This document shows, in pieces, positions 32,861-41,373 of a DNA stretch of 64,000 bases (its first letter is position 1; each line of letters starts with the position of its first letter). The position numbers and the translations under genes were made by a program. Below the pieces are notes generated by a model, which was not told the DNA's origin, ran no database searches, and saw only the letters and a program-made list of their open reading frames with translations. Source of the stretch: Catellatospora sp. TT07R-123 (GTDB lineage: Bacteria > Actinomycetota > Actinomycetes > Mycobacteriales > Micromonosporaceae); assembly GCF_018327705.1 (NCBI RefSeq), contig NZ_BNEM01000001.1, positions 1,860,001 to 1,924,000 of the forward strand, in the 5' to 3' direction.

Positions 32861-33430
32861 GTGCACACCGAACTTCCCGACCCCGAGGCGTCGCGCGTCA
32901 TGACGCTCGAGGCGTTCGCGGACACGATCATCCCCGGTGCGAAGCGGTCGCCCGACGACCATGCGATCGCCGGGGTCGCCGAGGGCGGCGGAGCTGTCGC
33001 CGCCGGCGCTCTCACACTGCTGGAAGACCCCGCCGGAGGCCTGGCCCACTCGCTGGAAGGCCTGGCCCAGCTGCTGAACGCGCATGCCGCGGACCACGCC
33101 GCCGAGCACGAGTTCGCCCTCGACGAGAAGCTGCCCGCCTTCGTGGCGCTGAGCAATCACCACCGCACCAGGCTGATCCAGCGGCTGTGCCACCCCGACC
33201 ACCCCGAGAAGGCGCTGTGGGTGGGCCTGGCCCTGTTCTGCAACATGGCCTTCGACAGCGCGGCGCACATCAGCACGCACGACGCGCTGGCGCAGGGCCA
33301 CCCCGGCCTGACGCTGCTCGGCTACGCCAAGCCGGAGGCCGACGGGATCTGGCGCTTCCCGCGCTACTCCTACGGCCGGGCCCTGTCGAACCTCCACCCG
33401 CAGACCAACTCGACCGGGAGTCTGTCGTGA
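32861..33430 (+). CDS. small His-rich partner of the GMC oxidoreductase (DUF5987-like)
   Basis: 189 residues from a GTG with an excellent aggaggc site. It is soluble, helical and His-rich (NAHAADHAAEHEFALDEK, SNHHRTRL, HPDHPEK). The layout recalls gluconate 2-dehydrogenase subunit 3-type small subunits, which sit beside GMC flavoproteins and help their folding or export. I believe it belongs to DUF5987, but that is from memory of the family. It overlaps the GMC gene by 4 nt (GTGA), a strong sign of a stoichiometric complex. No twin-arginine signal is present, unlike exported subunit 3 proteins. Confidence 0.68.
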   Translation: MHTELPDPEASRVMTLEAFADTIIPGAKRSPDDHAIAGVAEGGGAVAAGALTLLEDPAGGLAHSLEGLAQLLNAHAADHAAEHEFALDEKLPAFVALSNHHRTRLIQRLCHPDHPEKALWVGLALFCNMAFDSAAHISTHDALAQGHPGLTLLGYAKPEADGIWRFPRYSYGRALSNLHPQTNSTGSLS

Positions 33431-35085
33431 ACAGCATCGAGAGCACCGACGTCGTCGTCATCGGCAGCGGGTTCGGCGGGGCGATCGCCGCGTACCACCT
33501 CGCCGCCGGCGGCGCGCGGGTCGTGGTGCTGGAACGCGGTCCCTGGCTGGCCGCCGAGGACTTCGACCACGACTTCAAGCTCGGGTCGTCGTACACCCGG
33601 ATCTTCGATTTCGTGGTGGGCGACGGCATGAGCATCCTGTCCGGCAACTGCGTCGGCGGCGGCAGCGTGGTCTACTTCGCCACCATGCCGCGCGCGCCCC
33701 GCTACATCTTCGAGCGGCACGGCAGCATCGGGCGCCGCATGTGGCCCGCCGCGATCGACCGCGACTCCCTCGACCCCTGGTACGACCGGGTCAGCGAGTC
33801 GCTGCCGGTGACCATGACCCCGTGGGAGACGGTGCCGTACGGCGGCGGCATCTGGGCTGCGGCCTGCAACCACGCCGGGCGCACCGCCAACCCGGTGCCC
33901 TCGGCCGTCGACACCGACCAGTGCACCAACTGCAACTGGATGATGTCGGGCTGCAAGTTCGACGCCAAGAAGTCGCTGCTGCTCAACTACCTGCCCGCGG
34001 CGCAGTCGCACGGGGCGCAGATCCGGCCGCTGCACGAGGTGCAGCACCTGGAGCGCACCGACGACGGCGGCTACCGGGTGCACTACCGCATCGTCGACGA
34101 CTCCGACTACCGCGTCCTGCACGAGGCGGGCACGATCGAAGCCAAGATCGTGGTCGTGGCGGCCGGGACCGGCGCCACCCCGCCGATCCTCCAGCGCTCC
34201 GAGCAGTACCTGGGCAAGATGCCGCACGCCGTCGGCCGCTACTTCTCCGGCAACGGCGAGCGGCTGAACACCGTGGTCTTCGACGAGGACAAGGTCCGCG
34301 AGGTGCTGGGCCTGGACCGCGGCGACGGCGTCGGCTACGAGGCGCACCAGATCGGCCGCGGCCCGGTCGTGGCCAGCTGGGACAAGCTCGACGGCAACCT
34401 GCCCGAGTACGAGCGCTACTCGCTGGAGCAGCTCTACTTCCCGCCCGGCCTGGGCACCATCCTGGCCCAGGTCCCCGGCGCCACCGGCGCGCCGGGCGAC
34501 CCGACCTGGTTCGGGCCGCGCAAGAAGGAGCTGCTGCGCGAGTGGAAGTCGTGGCTGACCATCTTCACCATGTCCGAGGACGACAACGAGGGCGTGTTCG
34601 GGCCGCCGCCGGAGACGGGCAACGCCAACCGGTTCTCGCAGCAGATGCTCGGGCACGGGCCGCTGTCGTACAAGCCCACGGCCAACACCTGGCGGGGCTG
34701 GAACCTGTCCGACGCCGACGTCAAGGACATCCTGGAGCGCGACGGCCTCGCCAAGGTGGCCCCGTGGACCAACGACCTGGTCGGGGCGTACACGGTGCAC
34801 CCGCTGTCGTCGTGCCGCATCGGTGACGACCCGGAGACGTCGGCCCTGGACGACCGGCACGAGCTGCGCGGGCACCCGGGCATCTTCGTGACCGACGGTT
34901 CGGCGGTGCCCTGCGGCCTGACGGTCAACCCGGCGCTGACCATCTCGGCGCTGGCCGAGCGGGCCATGCCCGGCATCGTCAAGGCGCTCAACGAGCGGGG
35001 GGTGCAGTGCACCTACGGCGCGCCGATCCCCGGTCACACCACTACCACCACCGTTACGAAGGTCAAGGTCGGCGCCGCCCGCTGA
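33427..35085 (+). CDS. GMC family FAD oxidoreductase
   Basis: 552 residues. The FAD-binding GSGFGG motif is at 13-18, and the NCVGGGS flavin loop is at 74-80. A Cys cluster CTNCNWMMSGC (166-176) resembles that of cholesterol-oxidase-like GMC enzymes. The C-terminal catalytic segment has VHPLSSC with His458 and VNPALTI with Asn501, after the dinucleotide segment GIFVTDGSAVPCG. GMC enzymes oxidise alcohols by hydride transfer to FAD. An oxidoreductase (E9) occurs in the C-1027 set of conserved enediyne genes, and GMC proteins recur in other clusters. The substrate here is unknown. It is coupled to the small His-rich protein upstream and followed by an AhpD-like gene. Confidence 0.87.
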   Translation: MNSIESTDVVVIGSGFGGAIAAYHLAAGGARVVVLERGPWLAAEDFDHDFKLGSSYTRIFDFVVGDGMSILSGNCVGGGSVVYFATMPRAPRYIFERHGSIGRRMWPAAIDRDSLDPWYDRVSESLPVTMTPWETVPYGGGIWAAACNHAGRTANPVPSAVDTDQCTNCNWMMSGCKFDAKKSLLLNYLPAAQSHGAQIRPLHEVQHLERTDDGGYRVHYRIVDDSDYRVLHEAGTIEAKIVVVAAGTGATPPILQRSEQYLGKMPHAVGRYFSGNGERLNTVVFDEDKVREVLGLDRGDGVGYEAHQIGRGPVVASWDKLDGNLPEYERYSLEQLYFPPGLGTILAQVPGATGAPGDPTWFGPRKKELLREWKSWLTIFTMSEDDNEGVFGPPPETGNANRFSQQMLGHGPLSYKPTANTWRGWNLSDADVKDILERDGLAKVAPWTNDLVGAYTVHPLSSCRIGDDPETSALDDRHELRGHPGIFVTDGSAVPCGLTVNPALTISALAERAMPGIVKALNERGVQCTYGAPIPGHTTTTTVTKVKVGAAR

Positions 35086-35168
35086 CCTGCCCGGCGCGCG
35101 GCCGCAGCGGCACCATCGCCGCTGCGGCCGCGCGGCGTAGGTACCCCCACCAGCAGAAAGGTACGGCC

Positions 35169-36275
35169 ATGGCGTCTTTGATCGCCCTGGTGTCCCGCCG
35201 CCCGACGCTGAGCCACGTCCAGCACGTCCGCCCGGTCCGTCCGGCCGAGGCGGACGGACTCGTCGCGCAGGTGTACGAGCAGGTCGAGCGGGAGTTCGGC
35301 ATGCTGGCCCCACCGCTGAGCCTGCACTCCCCCGTCCCGACGATGCTCGCCGCCACCTGGTCGGTCCTGCGCGAGACCCTGCTGGTCGACCGGTCCTGCA
35401 CCCGGTCGGCCCGGGAACTGGTCGCCTCGGCCGTGTCGCAGGCCAACAGCTGCCCGTACTGCGTCGACGTGCACGGCTCCACCCTGTCCGGCCTGATCGA
35501 CGGCCATCCCGACGCCGCCGCCGTGGCCGCCGACCGCATCGACGACATCACCGATCCGCGGCTGCGCGGGCTGGCCCGGTGGGCGCGGTCCACCGGCCTG
35601 TCCGGGCAGCTCGTCCCCGCGCCGTTCCGGGCCGAGCACGCCGCGGAGCTGATCGGCACCGCGGTGACCTTCCACTACATCAACCGCATGGTCAACATCT
35701 TCCTACCGGACACACCGCTGCCGCCGCAGGTGTCCGGGGGCGGCCGCCGGGCCCTGCTGCGGCTCGCGGCGCGGGTGATGGGCGGCATCGCCAAGCGGCC
35801 CAACGCCGGCGGCCGGTCGCTGGGGCTGCTGCCGCCCGCCTCGCTGCCGGTGGACATGGCCTGGGCGGCGGGCGTGCCCGACATCGCCGCGGCCTGGGGT
35901 CGTGCCGCGGAGGTCTTCGACGCCTGCGGCCGCGCGGCGGTGCCCGAGCGGGTGCGGCTGACCCTGCTCACCCGGCTGTCCGCGCGCGACGCGGAGGGGC
36001 CGGGCATGTCGAACCGGACGTGGCTGGAGACCGCGGTCAACGGCCTGCCCGACTCGCTCCAGGCCGCCGGGCGCCTGGCGATGCTCACCGCCTTCGCGTC
36101 ATACCAGGTGACGCCGCGGGTGATCGAGGAGTTCCGGCGGGACAACCCGGGCGACGACGCGCTGGTGGCGGTCACCGGCTGGGCCGCGATGGCCGCCGCC
36201 CGGCGGATCGGGGCACGGCTGGCCGAGGACCTGGCCGTCGGCCTGAACAAGGCAGACGGCGCGGACGACGCCTGA
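35169..36275 (+). CDS. AhpD/carboxymuconolactone decarboxylase-like protein, paralogue 2
   Basis: 368 residues, colinear with the protein encoded at 31280-32389. Glu83, eleven residues, Cys95-x-x-Cys98-x3-His102 in NSCPYCVDVH reproduce the AhpD centre. Both share FHYINRMVN/LHYLTRMVN, a PGRSL or GGRSLGLLP segment and ASYQVTPRVIEEFR at the same positions. They therefore arose by duplication of a double-length CMD protein. The gene is the last of the rightward operon, 83 bp after the GMC gene with an aaagg site before its ATG, and is followed by a strong terminator. Candidate roles are peroxide or radical protection, or a step in warhead tailoring. Confidence 0.75.
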   Translation: MASLIALVSRRPTLSHVQHVRPVRPAEADGLVAQVYEQVEREFGMLAPPLSLHSPVPTMLAATWSVLRETLLVDRSCTRSARELVASAVSQANSCPYCVDVHGSTLSGLIDGHPDAAAVAADRIDDITDPRLRGLARWARSTGLSGQLVPAPFRAEHAAELIGTAVTFHYINRMVNIFLPDTPLPPQVSGGGRRALLRLAARVMGGIAKRPNAGGRSLGLLPPASLPVDMAWAAGVPDIAAAWGRAAEVFDACGRAAVPERVRLTLLTRLSARDAEGPGMSNRTWLETAVNGLPDSLQAAGRLAMLTAFASYQVTPRVIEEFRRDNPGDDALVAVTGWAAMAAARRIGARLAEDLAVGLNKADGADDA

Positions 36276-36279
36276 TCCG

Positions 36280-36328
36280 GCGGACGCCCCGATCCCCGCG
36301 CAGCGTGGCCGGGGATCGGGGCGTCCGC
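36280..36328 (+). terminator. strong hairpin terminator of the GMC operon
   Basis: gcggacgccccgatccccg (36280-36298) is perfectly complementary to 36310-36328, a 19-bp stem with an 11-nt loop, 5 nt after the AhpD-like stop. It marks the right edge of the redox module. Confidence 0.8.
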
Positions 36329-36358
36329 GTGCCGCCGCCGGCCCGCCCGGCGGCGGCC

Positions 36359-36658
36359 TCAGCTCAGATGGGTGTCGGGCACCGCGCGCAGGTACGAGGC
36401 GACGCGCTTGTTGTTGGAGCGGGCCTGGGCCGCCCTCTGCCAGACCGTCGTACCCTCCTCGACCGACGGGTCGAGCCGCACCGAGCTGCGCAGCTCGGAC
36501 ATGTTCCGGTAGACCTCCGGCGGCAGCGTCCGGGCCAGCCTGACCACGCCGCTGTCACTGGTGTACTCCAGCACGTGCGCGAGGATCGCGTCCTTGTCCG
36601 CCGGGAAGTCGATGTCGCGCAGCGCCTGCTGCATCTGCGCCCAGTCTTGGTTCTGCAT
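36359..36658 (-). CDS. DUF2795 family protein
   Basis: 99 residues from the ATG at 36658. It carries the small helical DUF2795 core: DIDFPADKDAILAHVLEY, then a VVRLARTLPPEVYRNMSEL helix-turn-helix-like segment. Many actinobacterial genomes hold several such proteins of unknown function; they resemble small DNA- or protein-binding modules. It diverges from the HEAT-repeat gene and is outside the biosynthetic operons. Confidence 0.7.
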   Translation of the reverse strand: MQNQDWAQMQQALRDIDFPADKDAILAHVLEYTSDSGVVRLARTLPPEVYRNMSELRSSVRLDPSVEEGTTVWQRAAQARSNNKRVASYLRAVPDTHLS

Positions 36659-36825
36659 AGTTCGACTCTGGCCCGCCGACGGCGGGCCCGGTCGAGTATC
36701 GCGCAAATCGCCGCCGCGCGAACCGGATGTTGCGGCCGCACGCGGCGCAAATCACGCTGTGCTACCAGGCGGGACAGGGGTGCGCCGAGTTTCGGCCGGA
36801 GCGGGCGTGCGGTTGAATCTGAGCC

Positions 36826-38700
36826 ATGACGACGGCGAAGATCAGGCGGCTGGCGGCCCGGACCCACCGCGGGCAGACGTTCGGGCGCGACGGCGACTTC
36901 GTCGCCCACCTCGAACGGGTCGCCGAACGGGTCGGCGAGTTCACCCGGTTCCCGGCCGTCGTCGGCGCCGCCTGGCTGTACGCCGTGCCCGAGGCCGGGG
37001 TCAGCCCCGCCGAGCTGCACCGGCGCGGCATCGACCCGGCCACGGTCCGCCTGGTCGAGATGCTCCAGCGGCGCCCCGAGGAGGTGCGCCTGTCGCCGCA
37101 GGCCTACCCCGAGCGGCTGCTGCGCAACCGGGAGGCGGCGCTGGTGCGCTACGCGGTGCTGACCGACCTGCACCGGCACCGCGGCGACGAGTCGGCGTAC
37201 GCGCCCTGGCGGCGCGAGCACGAGCGGCTGGCCGACGGGCTGGGCCTGCCCCGGCCGTCGCTGGCGCCCAAGAGCCCGCTGAGCGGCCTCGACCTGGCCG
37301 CGCTCGCCGGGCACCGCCCGGAGCCGGGCGGCCACTGGGGGCCGCTGGCCCGCGCGCTGGGCGAGCTGCGCGACGCCGACGCGCTGCCGCTGCTGCTGGA
37401 GGGCTACCGGGCCGAGAACACCCCGGGCGGGCGGCACTGCTGCCTCGTCGCGGTGCAGGCCGCGATCCACACCATCGTCACCCGGCCCGAGAACGCCGGC
37501 ACCGCGCCCGTCGGCGCGCTGATCGAGCAGTGGTGGGACGCCGAGAGCGGCTGGGAGCAGCGCGTGGCCGTCTGGGGCCGGGCCGTCGGCCGCGACCTGG
37601 CCCACCGCGAGGCGCTGCTGGGCAAGGTCGCCGCCAACGAGCCCGGGACCGTGTCCTCGGCCATCCCGGGCCTGTTCGGGCCCGGTGACGCGGTGGAGGT
37701 GGCGCTGCTGCGCGACGTCGTGCTGCGCGAGGACCCCCGCTGGCGCTGGGCGCGGCGGGCGGCGGTCACCCGGCTGACGGAGATGGGCTGCCCGGAGGCG
37801 GCGGCGGTGCTGCGCGAGCGCCCGCTCGACCCGGCCGATCCGCCGTGGCACGCCGACCCGGCCTGGTTCGCGGCCGGCGGCGCCGAGGTGGTCGGCGCCC
37901 TGGTCGAGCACCTGGACGAGTACGCGTGGGTGCACGAGGCCCCGTTCGCGCTCGGTGAGCTGCGCGCCGCCGAGGCGGTGCCCGCGCTGTGCGCGCTGGT
38001 GCGCCGGCCGCTGCCGCCGCACGCGGCGATCGACGCGCTGGGCAAGATCGGTTCGGCCGACGCCGTGCCCGCGCTGCTGGAGTGCCTGCGCTCCGACCGG
38101 CCCGAGGTGCGCGACCTGGCGCTGCGCGCGCTGGGCCGCATCGGCGACGAGCGGGTGGTGGACGCCGCGATCGCCGCCTGCGACGACCCGGATCCGCGCG
38201 TACGCGAGCGGGCGGTGCGGGTGCTGGCCCGCTACGGCGACGAGCGGGCGGTGCCGCAGCTGATCCGGGCCTGCGACACGGCGTACGCCCTGGTGGCGCT
38301 GCGCGCGCTGGTCCGCATCGGCGATCCGCGCGCGCTGCCCACGATGTGGCACCTGTTCGGCGACGCCGCCGCGGGCCGCGCGGTGCGCCACACCGCCGGG
38401 CAGGGCCTGGCCGCGATCGAGGGCACGCAGCAGTACGTGCACCACACCCGCGACGTGCGGGTGCGCCGCGCGTACGTGTGGCTGCTGGGGCACAAGCCCG
38501 AGTGGAAGCCGGACTACCAGCTCAAGACGGCCGCGGCCGACGACGACCCGATCATGCGGGCGCGCGCGGCGGAGGCGTTCGGGCGGCTGGGCGACCCGGC
38601 GGCCGCCGAGCAGGTGCGCCCGCTGCTGGCCGACCCCGACCCCCGGGTGCGGGCCGCCGCCGCCACCGCGCTGCGGGCGCTGCCCGAGCAGGCCGCCTAG
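36826..38700 (+). CDS. HD-like/HEAT-repeat scaffold protein
   Basis: 624 residues. The N-terminal 160 residues look like the HD-domain helical bundle of RelA/SpoT relatives (AARTHRGQTFGRDGDFVAHLERVAERV, AAWLYAV), but the metal-binding HD pair is not conserved. From about residue 360 onward the protein is built of HEAT/PBS-lyase repeats: APFALGELRAAEAVPALCALV, AIDALGKIGSADAVPALLECL, ALRALGRIGDERVVDAAIAA, and more to the C-terminus. These make a protein-binding solenoid. Catalysis is unlikely, and partner proteins are unknown. Confidence 0.72.
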   Translation: MTTAKIRRLAARTHRGQTFGRDGDFVAHLERVAERVGEFTRFPAVVGAAWLYAVPEAGVSPAELHRRGIDPATVRLVEMLQRRPEEVRLSPQAYPERLLRNREAALVRYAVLTDLHRHRGDESAYAPWRREHERLADGLGLPRPSLAPKSPLSGLDLAALAGHRPEPGGHWGPLARALGELRDADALPLLLEGYRAENTPGGRHCCLVAVQAAIHTIVTRPENAGTAPVGALIEQWWDAESGWEQRVAVWGRAVGRDLAHREALLGKVAANEPGTVSSAIPGLFGPGDAVEVALLRDVVLREDPRWRWARRAAVTRLTEMGCPEAAAVLRERPLDPADPPWHADPAWFAAGGAEVVGALVEHLDEYAWVHEAPFALGELRAAEAVPALCALVRRPLPPHAAIDALGKIGSADAVPALLECLRSDRPEVRDLALRALGRIGDERVVDAAIAACDDPDPRVRERAVRVLARYGDERAVPQLIRACDTAYALVALRALVRIGDPRALPTMWHLFGDAAAGRAVRHTAGQGLAAIEGTQQYVHHTRDVRVRRAYVWLLGHKPEWKPDYQLKTAAADDDPIMRARAAEAFGRLGDPAAAEQVRPLLADPDPRVRAAAATALRALPEQAA

Positions 38701-38712
38701 CGCTGCGCGACG

Positions 38713-39429
38713 TCAGTGCTGCGGCGCCTCGACGACCGCGAACGGGGTCTGCCGCCGCAGCACGAAGCCCAGCGCCTCGTAGAGGCGGATCGCGTTGGTG
38801 TTGGTCACCGCCGCGTGCAGGAACGGGGTCTGCCCGCGCGCGTGGACGCCCGCGCCCACGGCCCGGATGAGCCGCCCGGCCAGGCCCTGCCCCCGGGCGG
38901 CCGGGTCGGTGCAGACCGCGCTGATCTCGGTGTACCCGGGCAGGCTCAGCCGCTCGCCCGCCATCGCCACCAGCATGCCGTCGCGCCGGATGCCCAGGTA
39001 CGACCCCATCTCGATGGTGCGCGGGCCGAACGGGCCGGGCTTGGTGCGGGCGACCAGGTCCAGCATCTCCGGCACGTCGGCCGGTCCTAGCGGCACCGCC
39101 TCGGGGTCCGGCTGGTCGATCAGCCCGCCGACATCGACGAACTGCACCCCGTCGAGTCCCATCCGCACCGCCCACCCGTCGGGGGCCTCGAAGTCGCCGG
39201 TCAGCAGCACGCTCCCGCCGGGGCCGAGTAGCTGTGCCAGGTCGGCCCAGCCGCGCGCGCCCGCGCCCGGGGCGACCGCCCCGAACGGCGAGACCTCCGG
39301 GTCGAACAGCGCGGCCTGGCCGTTGCGGCGGCCCAGGCCCGCCAGCGGCACGCTCAGCGCGGCCCAGGCCACGTTGTCGAGCAGGTCACTGCCGATGCGC
39401 GCGCTGCCGCCGGAACCGTTGCCGCTCAT
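38713..39429 (-). CDS. GNAT family acetyltransferase (FR47-like)
   Basis: 238 residues. The C-terminal half is an acetyl-CoA binding GNAT domain: TEISAVCTDPAARGQGLAGRL (the R-G-x-G-L-A loop) and the closing NTNAIRLYEALGFVLRRQ. The N-terminal half resembles the FR47-like arrangement, in which two GNAT-like halves form one molecule. The substrate is unknown. It is convergent with the HEAT-repeat gene. Confidence 0.77.
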   Translation of the reverse strand: MSGNGSGGSARIGSDLLDNVAWAALSVPLAGLGRRNGQAALFDPEVSPFGAVAPGAGARGWADLAQLLGPGGSVLLTGDFEAPDGWAVRMGLDGVQFVDVGGLIDQPDPEAVPLGPADVPEMLDLVARTKPGPFGPRTIEMGSYLGIRRDGMLVAMAGERLSLPGYTEISAVCTDPAARGQGLAGRLIRAVGAGVHARGQTPFLHAAVTNTNAIRLYEALGFVLRRQTPFAVVEAPQH

Positions 39430-39487
39430 GATGTTCCCCCGCGTCCTGCCGATGATCTCCGCATCGTATCCACCGGGCCGGGGCCGC

Positions 39488-40519
39488 CTACGCCAGCGGC
39501 TGCCACCAGGGGTCGAGCGCGGGCGGGGCGTCGACGTCGACGCGCTCGCCCGGCCGGGGCACGGCCAGCGCGACGCCGTGCGCCTTGGCCTCGCGCCACA
39601 CCCGTTCGACCGGCTCGGACCAGGCGTGCAGGGCCAGGTTGAAGGTGGCCCAGTGCACCGGGATCAGCAGGCCGCCGCCGAGGTCGCGGTGCGCCTCGAC
39701 CGCCTCCTCGGGGAACATGTGGATCTGCGGCCAGGCGTGGTCGTACGCCCCGATCTGCATCAGCGTGGCGTCGAACGGGCCGTGCCGGTGGCCTATCTCG
39801 GCGTACCCGCCGAAGTAGCCGGAGTCGCCGGTGTAGAAGACGCGCCGGTGCTCGCCCGCGATCACCCATGAGCTCCACAGCGTGTGGTTGCGCGACAGGC
39901 CCCGGCCGGAGAAGTGCTGCGCCTCGGTGGCCGTCAGCGTGAGGCCGCCGATCTGGTGGCTCTCCTCCCAGTCCAGCTCGACGATCCGGTCGGCGGGCAC
40001 GCCCCAGCGGTCCAGGTGCGCGCCGACGCCCAGCGGCACCAGGAACGGCGTGCTCTGGGTGCGGGTCAGGTGCTCGATCGTGGGCATGTCGAGGTGGTCG
40101 TAGTGGTCGTGCGAGATGACGACGGCGTCGACGGCGGGCAGGTCGGCCAGGGAGACCGGCATCGGGTGCAGCCGCTTGGGGCCCGCGAACGGGGCCGGCG
40201 AGCAGCGGTCGCTCCAGAGCGGGTCGATGAGCACGCGGCGGCCCTCGATCTCGACCAGGGCGCTGGCGTGGCCGTACCAGGTCAGGTGCAGGCCGCGGTC
40301 GGTGACCGGGGCACCGGGGCGCACCAGCGGGACCTCGCCGCGCGGGGTGCGCCGCTGCTTGCCGAACAGGTAGTCGCGCAGCACCTTGCCGCCGGGCGTG
40401 ACGGTGCGGGTGGGCGCGGTGTTGTGGAACGTCCCGTCGGAGAAGTGCGGGGAGCGCCGCACGCGCTCACCGCGCGCGCCGTCGGGGCGGGCGCCGAGCG
40501 CCGCGAGGATGCCACGCAT
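39488..40519 (-). CDS. metallo-beta-lactamase-fold hydrolase (UlaG/NAPE-PLD-like)
   Basis: 343 residues from the ATG at 40519. The metal motif is SHDHYDHLD, with LIDPLWSDR before it and YTGDSGYFGGYAEIG and IPVHWATF after it. This is the set seen in YtnP/NAPE-PLD-like MBL hydrolases, which cleave phosphodiesters or lactones. There is no signal peptide. It diverges from a TetR gene across a 164-bp region carrying a direct repeat, so TetR control of this gene is likely. Confidence 0.8.
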   Translation of the reverse strand: MRGILAALGARPDGARGERVRRSPHFSDGTFHNTAPTRTVTPGGKVLRDYLFGKQRRTPRGEVPLVRPGAPVTDRGLHLTWYGHASALVEIEGRRVLIDPLWSDRCSPAPFAGPKRLHPMPVSLADLPAVDAVVISHDHYDHLDMPTIEHLTRTQSTPFLVPLGVGAHLDRWGVPADRIVELDWEESHQIGGLTLTATEAQHFSGRGLSRNHTLWSSWVIAGEHRRVFYTGDSGYFGGYAEIGHRHGPFDATLMQIGAYDHAWPQIHMFPEEAVEAHRDLGGGLLIPVHWATFNLALHAWSEPVERVWREAKAHGVALAVPRPGERVDVDAPPALDPWWQPLA

Positions 40520-40564
40520 GATCAGTCCTTCGTCGAGGGGGTCCACGGCGCGCCGGGGCGTACG

Positions 40565-40610
40565 TATAATCGGAACGTGCGCCCCACTTACTATACGGAA
40601 CGCTCGCCCC
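40565..40610. promoter_or_regulatory. divergent promoter with direct repeats
   Basis: A tataat -10-like box (40565-40570, plus strand) is followed by two copies of cggaacgtgcgcccc/cggaacgctcgcccc (40571-40585 and 40596-40610; 25-bp spacing; two differences). The reverse strand reads tatagt near 40591. It is the likely operator for the TetR/MBL pair. Confidence 0.5.
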
Positions 40611-40683
40611 GGTTGCCATCGGCCATCGGCGTGATGCGCACCTCCGCCACCCGGCGCGCAGCTCAGGGCGTACGGATTCAGCC

Positions 40684-41241
40684 ATGAGTGGCGATCGACC
40701 CCTGCGCGCCGACGCCCGCCGCAACCGCGAACGGGTGCTCGCCGTGGCCTACGAGGTGTTCGCGGCCGAAGGGCTGTCCGTGCCGATCGACGAGATCGCC
40801 CGGCGCGCCGGGGTCGGGGCGGGCACCGTCTACCGCCACTTCCCCACCAAGGAGACGCTGTACGAGGCGATCGTGCTGGACCGGGTCGACCGCCTCGTCG
40901 GCCGCGCCCGCGACCTCGCCGCCGTCGCCGACCCCGCCGAGGCGTTCTACGGCTTCTTCGCGTTCATGACCGACGAGGGCGCCACCGACAAGGGCCTGGC
41001 CGACGCCCTGGCCGGGGCCGGGTTCGACATCGAGGCCACCGCCCCCGGCGCCGAGCAGTCCTTCATGGACGCCATCGGGACGCTGCTGGCCCGCGCCCAG
41101 GCCGCCGGGGTCGTCCGCGCCGACCTGACCGCCGCCGACGTCAAGACCCTGATGGTGGGCTGCCAGGCGATGCAGCGCTACCGCGGCTCGACCGCCCTGG
41201 GCACGGTCCTGGACGTGGTCCGCGCAGGCCTGCGCCCCTGA
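40684..41241 (+). CDS. TetR family transcriptional regulator
   Basis: 185 residues. The helix-turn-helix is typical: IDEIARRAGVGAGTVYRHFPTKETLYEAI at about residues 36-64. The C-terminal ligand domain is short and helical. TetR proteins usually repress the divergent gene until a small ligand binds; the divergent gene is the MBL hydrolase. Confidence 0.85.
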   Translation: MSGDRPLRADARRNRERVLAVAYEVFAAEGLSVPIDEIARRAGVGAGTVYRHFPTKETLYEAIVLDRVDRLVGRARDLAAVADPAEAFYGFFAFMTDEGATDKGLADALAGAGFDIEATAPGAEQSFMDAIGTLLARAQAAGVVRADLTAADVKTLMVGCQAMQRYRGSTALGTVLDVVRAGLRP

Positions 41242-41281
41242 CCGCGACCGGCCGCAACCGGCCGCGGCGTGGTCCGGGTGG

Positions 41282-41344
41282 TGATCGCCGTTTGCGGTCA
41301 GAATCCGCCGCCGCACGGCACATTTCGACCGGGTGCGGCGATCA
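41282..41344. repeat. palindromic repeat family A, copy 2
   Basis: tgatcgccgtttgcggtcag at 41282-41301 matches the arm of the copies at 19012 and 43416. The second arm (to 41344) is degraded. It lies between convergent genes. Confidence 0.6.
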
Positions 41345-41358
41345 TCGCCGCACCCGGT
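41328..41358. terminator. perfect hairpin between convergent genes
   Basis: accgggtgcggcgat and atcgccgcacccggt, 15-bp arms with a 1-nt centre, overlap the end of repeat copy 2. It may terminate both the TetR and sialidase transcripts. Confidence 0.5.
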
Positions 41359-41373
41359 GCGGGCGGGGCGCCG

